From contig CAZLIC010000127.1 in NCBI GenBank assembly GCA_964559535.1, positions 1 to 8,114 of the forward strand: a stretch of 8,114 nucleotides of DNA, given 5' to 3'. This stretch comes from CAZLIC01 sp964559535 (GTDB lineage Bacteria; Pseudomonadota; Alphaproteobacteria; Rhodobacterales; Rhodobacteraceae). The first letter of the stretch is position 1. Every line of letters starts with the position of its first letter. A model generated the notes under the pieces. It was not told the origin of the DNA, ran no database searches, and worked only from the letters and a program-made list of their open reading frames with translations. The translations under genes and the position numbers were made by a program. Positions 6,218 to 8,114 of the stretch are shown here, piece after piece.

Positions 6218-6526
6218 TCAGTCGGTGAAGGTCGTCACCTGCGCCACGATCACCGCGTTCTCCCCGGCGGCGCGGGCCATCAGCGCACGTTCCTCGGCGT
6301 CAATCTCTTCGCCCGCGGCCAGCCGTTCCTCCAGCGTGCCCAGCCCCTGCACCTCCAGCACCGCCATGTCGGCCTGCTTCAGGATGGCCACCGTCTCGCG
6401 CACCGCTTCGGCCTCATCCACGCCGCCGGCATAGCACAGAAGCGCGGCCCCCGTGCTGCCCGCGGGCAGGCCGTCGCCTGCCTTGCGGCCGACCTCGACC
6501 AGCAGGGAATACACCGCCTGCACCAT
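6218..6526 (-). CDS. Conserved hypothetical protein (102 aa)
   Basis: This gene encodes 102 residues starting at ATG 6526, chosen because GGAGG (6536-6532) lies five bases upstream. The open frame continues to 6646 but the extra 40 residues look non-coding. The sequence alternates strands and helices: an N-terminal strand (AVYSLLVEVG), a helix (DEAEAVRETVAILKQA, 37-52), a strand (MAVLEVQGLG), an acidic helix (LEERLAAGEEIDAEERALMARAAG, 65-88) and a final strand (AVIVAQVTTF). There is no signal peptide, membrane segment or recognisable catalytic motif. It is probably a small soluble alpha/beta protein. I do not recognise the family. It points the same way as the GIY-YIG and ruvB genes, 106 bp upstream of them, and could be co-transcribed. 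It is divergent from the M24 gene. Confidence 0.7.
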   Translation of the reverse strand: MVQAVYSLLVEVGRKAGDGLPAGSTGAALLCYAGGVDEAEAVRETVAILKQADMAVLEVQGLGTLEERLAAGEEIDAEERALMARAAGENAVIVAQVTTFTD

Positions 6527-6531
6527 CGCCC

Positions 6532-6536
6532 CCTCC
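6532..6536 (-). promoter_or_regulatory. Ribosome-binding site of the 102-residue protein
   Basis: GGAGG on the minus strand lies five bases before ATG 6526. It supports the short protein over the longer open frame to 6646. Confidence 0.75.
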
Positions 6537-6561
6537 ACCCCTGCGCGCGAATTGTCCTGCC

Positions 6562-6576
6562 CCCTGCCGGGCAGGG
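6562..6576. promoter_or_regulatory. Perfect dyad in divergent intergenic region (possible operator)
   Basis: CCCTGCC-G-GGCAGGG is a perfect 7-bp inverted repeat with one central base. It lies in the 118-bp gap between the divergent 102-residue gene and the M24 gene. On the minus strand it is flanked by TTGACT (6583-6578) and GACAAT (6556-6551), which look like -35 and -10 elements but are 21 bp apart, longer than normal. It may be a regulator site; nothing identifies the regulator. Confidence 0.35.
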
Positions 6577-6632
6577 AAGTCAACGCGGCTTGACGCGACG
6601 GCCCGGCTCTGGCGACGCTGGTGTCCGTCATC

Positions 6633-6638
6633 GGAGGG
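6633..6638 (+). promoter_or_regulatory. Ribosome-binding site of the M24 gene
   Basis: GGAGGG lies six bases before ATG 6645. This selects ATG 6645 over the in-frame GTG at 6621. Confidence 0.8.
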
Positions 6639-6644
6639 CAAGGC

Positions 6645-8021
6645 ATGGCACGGCTGACACGGATCGACTGGCCGGATTTCGGGGCGCCCGAGGTGCCGTC
6701 CGAGCCGACGCTTGGGGACTATCGCGCGCGGCTGGCGGCCCTGCGTGGCGCCATGGCGGCGCGGGGGTACGGTGCGGCGGTCATCTACGGTGACCGCGAA
6801 CATGCGGCCAACCTGCACTGGCTGACGGGCTTTGACCCCCGCTTCGAAGAGGCGGTGATGGTGGTCACGCCGCGGGAGGCGTGGCTGTTCGCCGGGAACG
6901 AGTGCCTTCCCTACACGGGCGTGTCGCCGCTGGTGCAGGCGATGGCGGTGCAGGTGGCGCATTGCGCCTCGCTTTCGCTGCCGTCGCAGCCACGGGGCAC
7001 GGCGCGGCTGGCCGACCTGCTGGCGGGGGCGGTGCCTGCCGGGGCAAAGGTGGGCGCCATCGGGTGGAAGTGGTTCGGCGCGGATGAGGTGGACGACCCC
7101 GCGACCGCCGTGGACATTCCCGCCTTCGTGGCCGACCCGCTGCGCCGGATTGCCGGGCGGGTGGAGAATGCCACCGACCTTCTGATGCATCCCGCCCACG
7201 GGCTGCGGGCACGGGTGGATGCGGCCGAGATCGCGCGGCTGGAGTTCGCCAACCACATGGCCGCCCATGCCCTGCGGCGGATGGTGTTTGCGTTCCGCGA
7301 GGGGATGACCGACTTCGAAGCGTTTGCTGCGGCACAGGTGGGTGGCTTGCCGCTGGGCTGCCACGCCACCTTTGCGACGGGCGCGCGGGCGGATCAGGGC
7401 CTGTCGGGGCCGACGGGGCAGGTGCTGCGAGCGGGCAGCCCGATCAGCTTCAACATCTGCCACTGGGGGGCGAACCTCTGCCGGGCGGGGTGGCTGGCGC
7501 GCGGTCCGCAGGACCTGCCCGCGGCGGCAGCGGGGTATCTGGAGCGGTTCGTGTATCCTTACGTGCAGGCGATGGCCGACTGGTGCGGGCTGATGCGGCC
7601 GGGGGTGACAGGCGGCGCGGTTTGGCGGGCGATGCGGGCGGCGCTGCCGGTTGACCCGTTCAACGTGACACTGAACCCCGGCCACCTGATCGGGCTGGAC
7701 GAATGGCTGTCGTCACCCATTGCCGAGGGATCGGAGATTCCGCTGGCCAGCGGCATGGCCATGCAGATGGACGTGATCCCCTCGCACCCCGCATGGGGCT
7801 CGACGCGGATGGAGGACGGCTATGCGATTGCCGACGATGCGCTGCGGGGCGAGCTGGCGGCGCGGTTTCCCGCAGTGGCCGCCCGCTGTGCCGCACGGGC
7901 GGCGTTCATGCGCGAGGTGATCGGCATCGAGGTGCCCGACACGCTGCTGCCGCTGGCCGATACCTGCGGCATCGTGGCACCGTGGCTGTTCGATCCGGGA
8001 ATGGTGGTGGTGCTGCGATAG
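6645..8021 (+). CDS. M24 family (Xaa-Pro aminopeptidase/creatinase-like) protein with degenerate metal site
   Basis: This 458-residue cytoplasmic protein has the two-domain creatinase/prolidase layout. The N-terminal domain (about 20-175) contains the HAANLHWLTGFD (53-64) motif. The C-terminal pita-bread domain (about 190-458) contains GCHATFATG (238-246), GHLIGL (346-351), and GMAMQMDVIPSHPAWGSTRMEDGYAI (370-395), equivalent to the family's TIEPG...RIED block. Canonical M24 metalloenzymes bind two metals with Asp, Asp, His, Glu, Glu. Here His347 and Glu390 remain, but the first Asp is Asn270 (ISFNICHWG), no Asp is near the second site (only Asp290 occurs between 251 and 290), and the first Glu is Asp376. 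It may therefore work without metal, as creatinase does, or be non-catalytic. The start is set by the GGAGGG site. It is divergent from the 102-residue gene; a hairpin repeat follows. Confidence 0.85.
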   Translation: MARLTRIDWPDFGAPEVPSEPTLGDYRARLAALRGAMAARGYGAAVIYGDREHAANLHWLTGFDPRFEEAVMVVTPREAWLFAGNECLPYTGVSPLVQAMAVQVAHCASLSLPSQPRGTARLADLLAGAVPAGAKVGAIGWKWFGADEVDDPATAVDIPAFVADPLRRIAGRVENATDLLMHPAHGLRARVDAAEIARLEFANHMAAHALRRMVFAFREGMTDFEAFAAAQVGGLPLGCHATFATGARADQGLSGPTGQVLRAGSPISFNICHWGANLCRAGWLARGPQDLPAAAAGYLERFVYPYVQAMADWCGLMRPGVTGGAVWRAMRAALPVDPFNVTLNPGHLIGLDEWLSSPIAEGSEIPLASGMAMQMDVIPSHPAWGSTRMEDGYAIADDALRGELAARFPAVAARCAARAAFMREVIGIEVPDTLLPLADTCGIVAPWLFDPGMVVVLR

Positions 8022-8048
8022 CGATCTCTGTCGCGCGCCCCTCTCCAT

Positions 8049-8069
8049 CCCTTCCCCACAAGGGGAGGG
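8049..8069. repeat. Small hairpin repeat, copy 2 (convergent gap)
   Basis: CCCTTCCCC and AGGGGAGGG flank a short ACA centre, giving about nine pairs with one G-T pair. It shares the core TCCCTTCCCCACAA...GGGAGG with the element at 727-749. It sits between the M24 stop (8021) and the stop of the leftward gene, directly touching the latter at 8070. No T-run follows on either strand. Confidence 0.6.
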
Positions 8070-8114
8070 CTATCGCATATGGGTGATGGCGTGGATGAGG
8101 TAGTCGTCGGAGAA
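8070..8114 (-). CDS. C-terminal end of a leftward gene, truncated by window edge
   Basis: On the minus strand the window enters an open frame reading FSDDYLIHAITHMR followed by TAG at 8072-8070. The residue pattern looks like genuine protein rather than a shadow frame, and the stop abuts the hairpin repeat as expected for a gene end converging on the M24 gene. Fourteen residues are too few to name the product. Other frames here could also be open by chance, so confidence is limited. Confidence 0.45.
   Translation of the reverse strand, partial: FSDDYLIHAITHMR

Noticed and set aside
6590..6618. TTGACG as the -35 of an M24 promoter
   Set aside because: The position 17 bp downstream (CGACGC) does not resemble a -10 box.
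6414..7685. A 423-residue leftward open frame antisense to the M24 gene
   Set aside because: It is Arg/His/Pro-rich and mirrors codon bias of the M24 gene, which has clear family motifs on the plus strand.

Overview
The window reads as an ordinary, densely packed, GC-rich chromosomal segment of an alphaproteobacterium, most likely a member of the Rhodobacterales (Rhodobacter/Paracoccus-like). This rests on the third-position GC bias, the style of the DapB, RuvB, TruB and RbfA proteins, and the small secreted proteins typical of that order. No tRNA, rRNA, CRISPR array, transposase or phage gene is visible.

Layout from left to right. (1) The 3' two-thirds or so of a beta-lactamase-fold serine hydrolase runs rightward to 687. 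(2) A short convergent gap with two small palindromes follows. (3) A leftward three-gene operon, rbfA - secreted phosphodiester glycosidase-like protein - truB, is packed with overlapping stop and start codons. (4) A 99-bp divergent promoter region separates rbfA from rightward dapB (lysine/diaminopimelate synthesis). (5) dapB is followed by a small secreted protein of unknown function. (6) A 27-bp perfect inverted repeat sits between that gene and leftward ruvB and supplies ruvB's stop codon. (7) ruvB (Holliday-junction branch-migration motor) is translationally coupled to an upstream GIY-YIG nuclease-like gene. (8) A 102-residue protein of unknown function lies upstream of that pair. (9) Divergently, a rightward M24 'pita-bread' peptidase homolog lacks the expected metal-binding aspartates. 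(10) The window ends with a second copy of the small hairpin repeat and the last codons of a leftward gene.

Functionally the core is housekeeping: 30S maturation (RbfA), tRNA U55 modification (TruB), lysine and cell-wall precursor synthesis (DapB) and recombination (RuvB). The less expected items are a secreted glycosidase-like gene inside the rbfA-truB operon, a nuclease-like partner of ruvB in the absence of ruvA and ruvC, a metal-site-degenerate M24 protein, and an inverted repeat in each of the three convergent gene junctions. I do not see a convincing new multi-gene system. The best leads are the GIY-YIG/ruvB pair, the atypical M24 protein and the repeat that ends ruvB.
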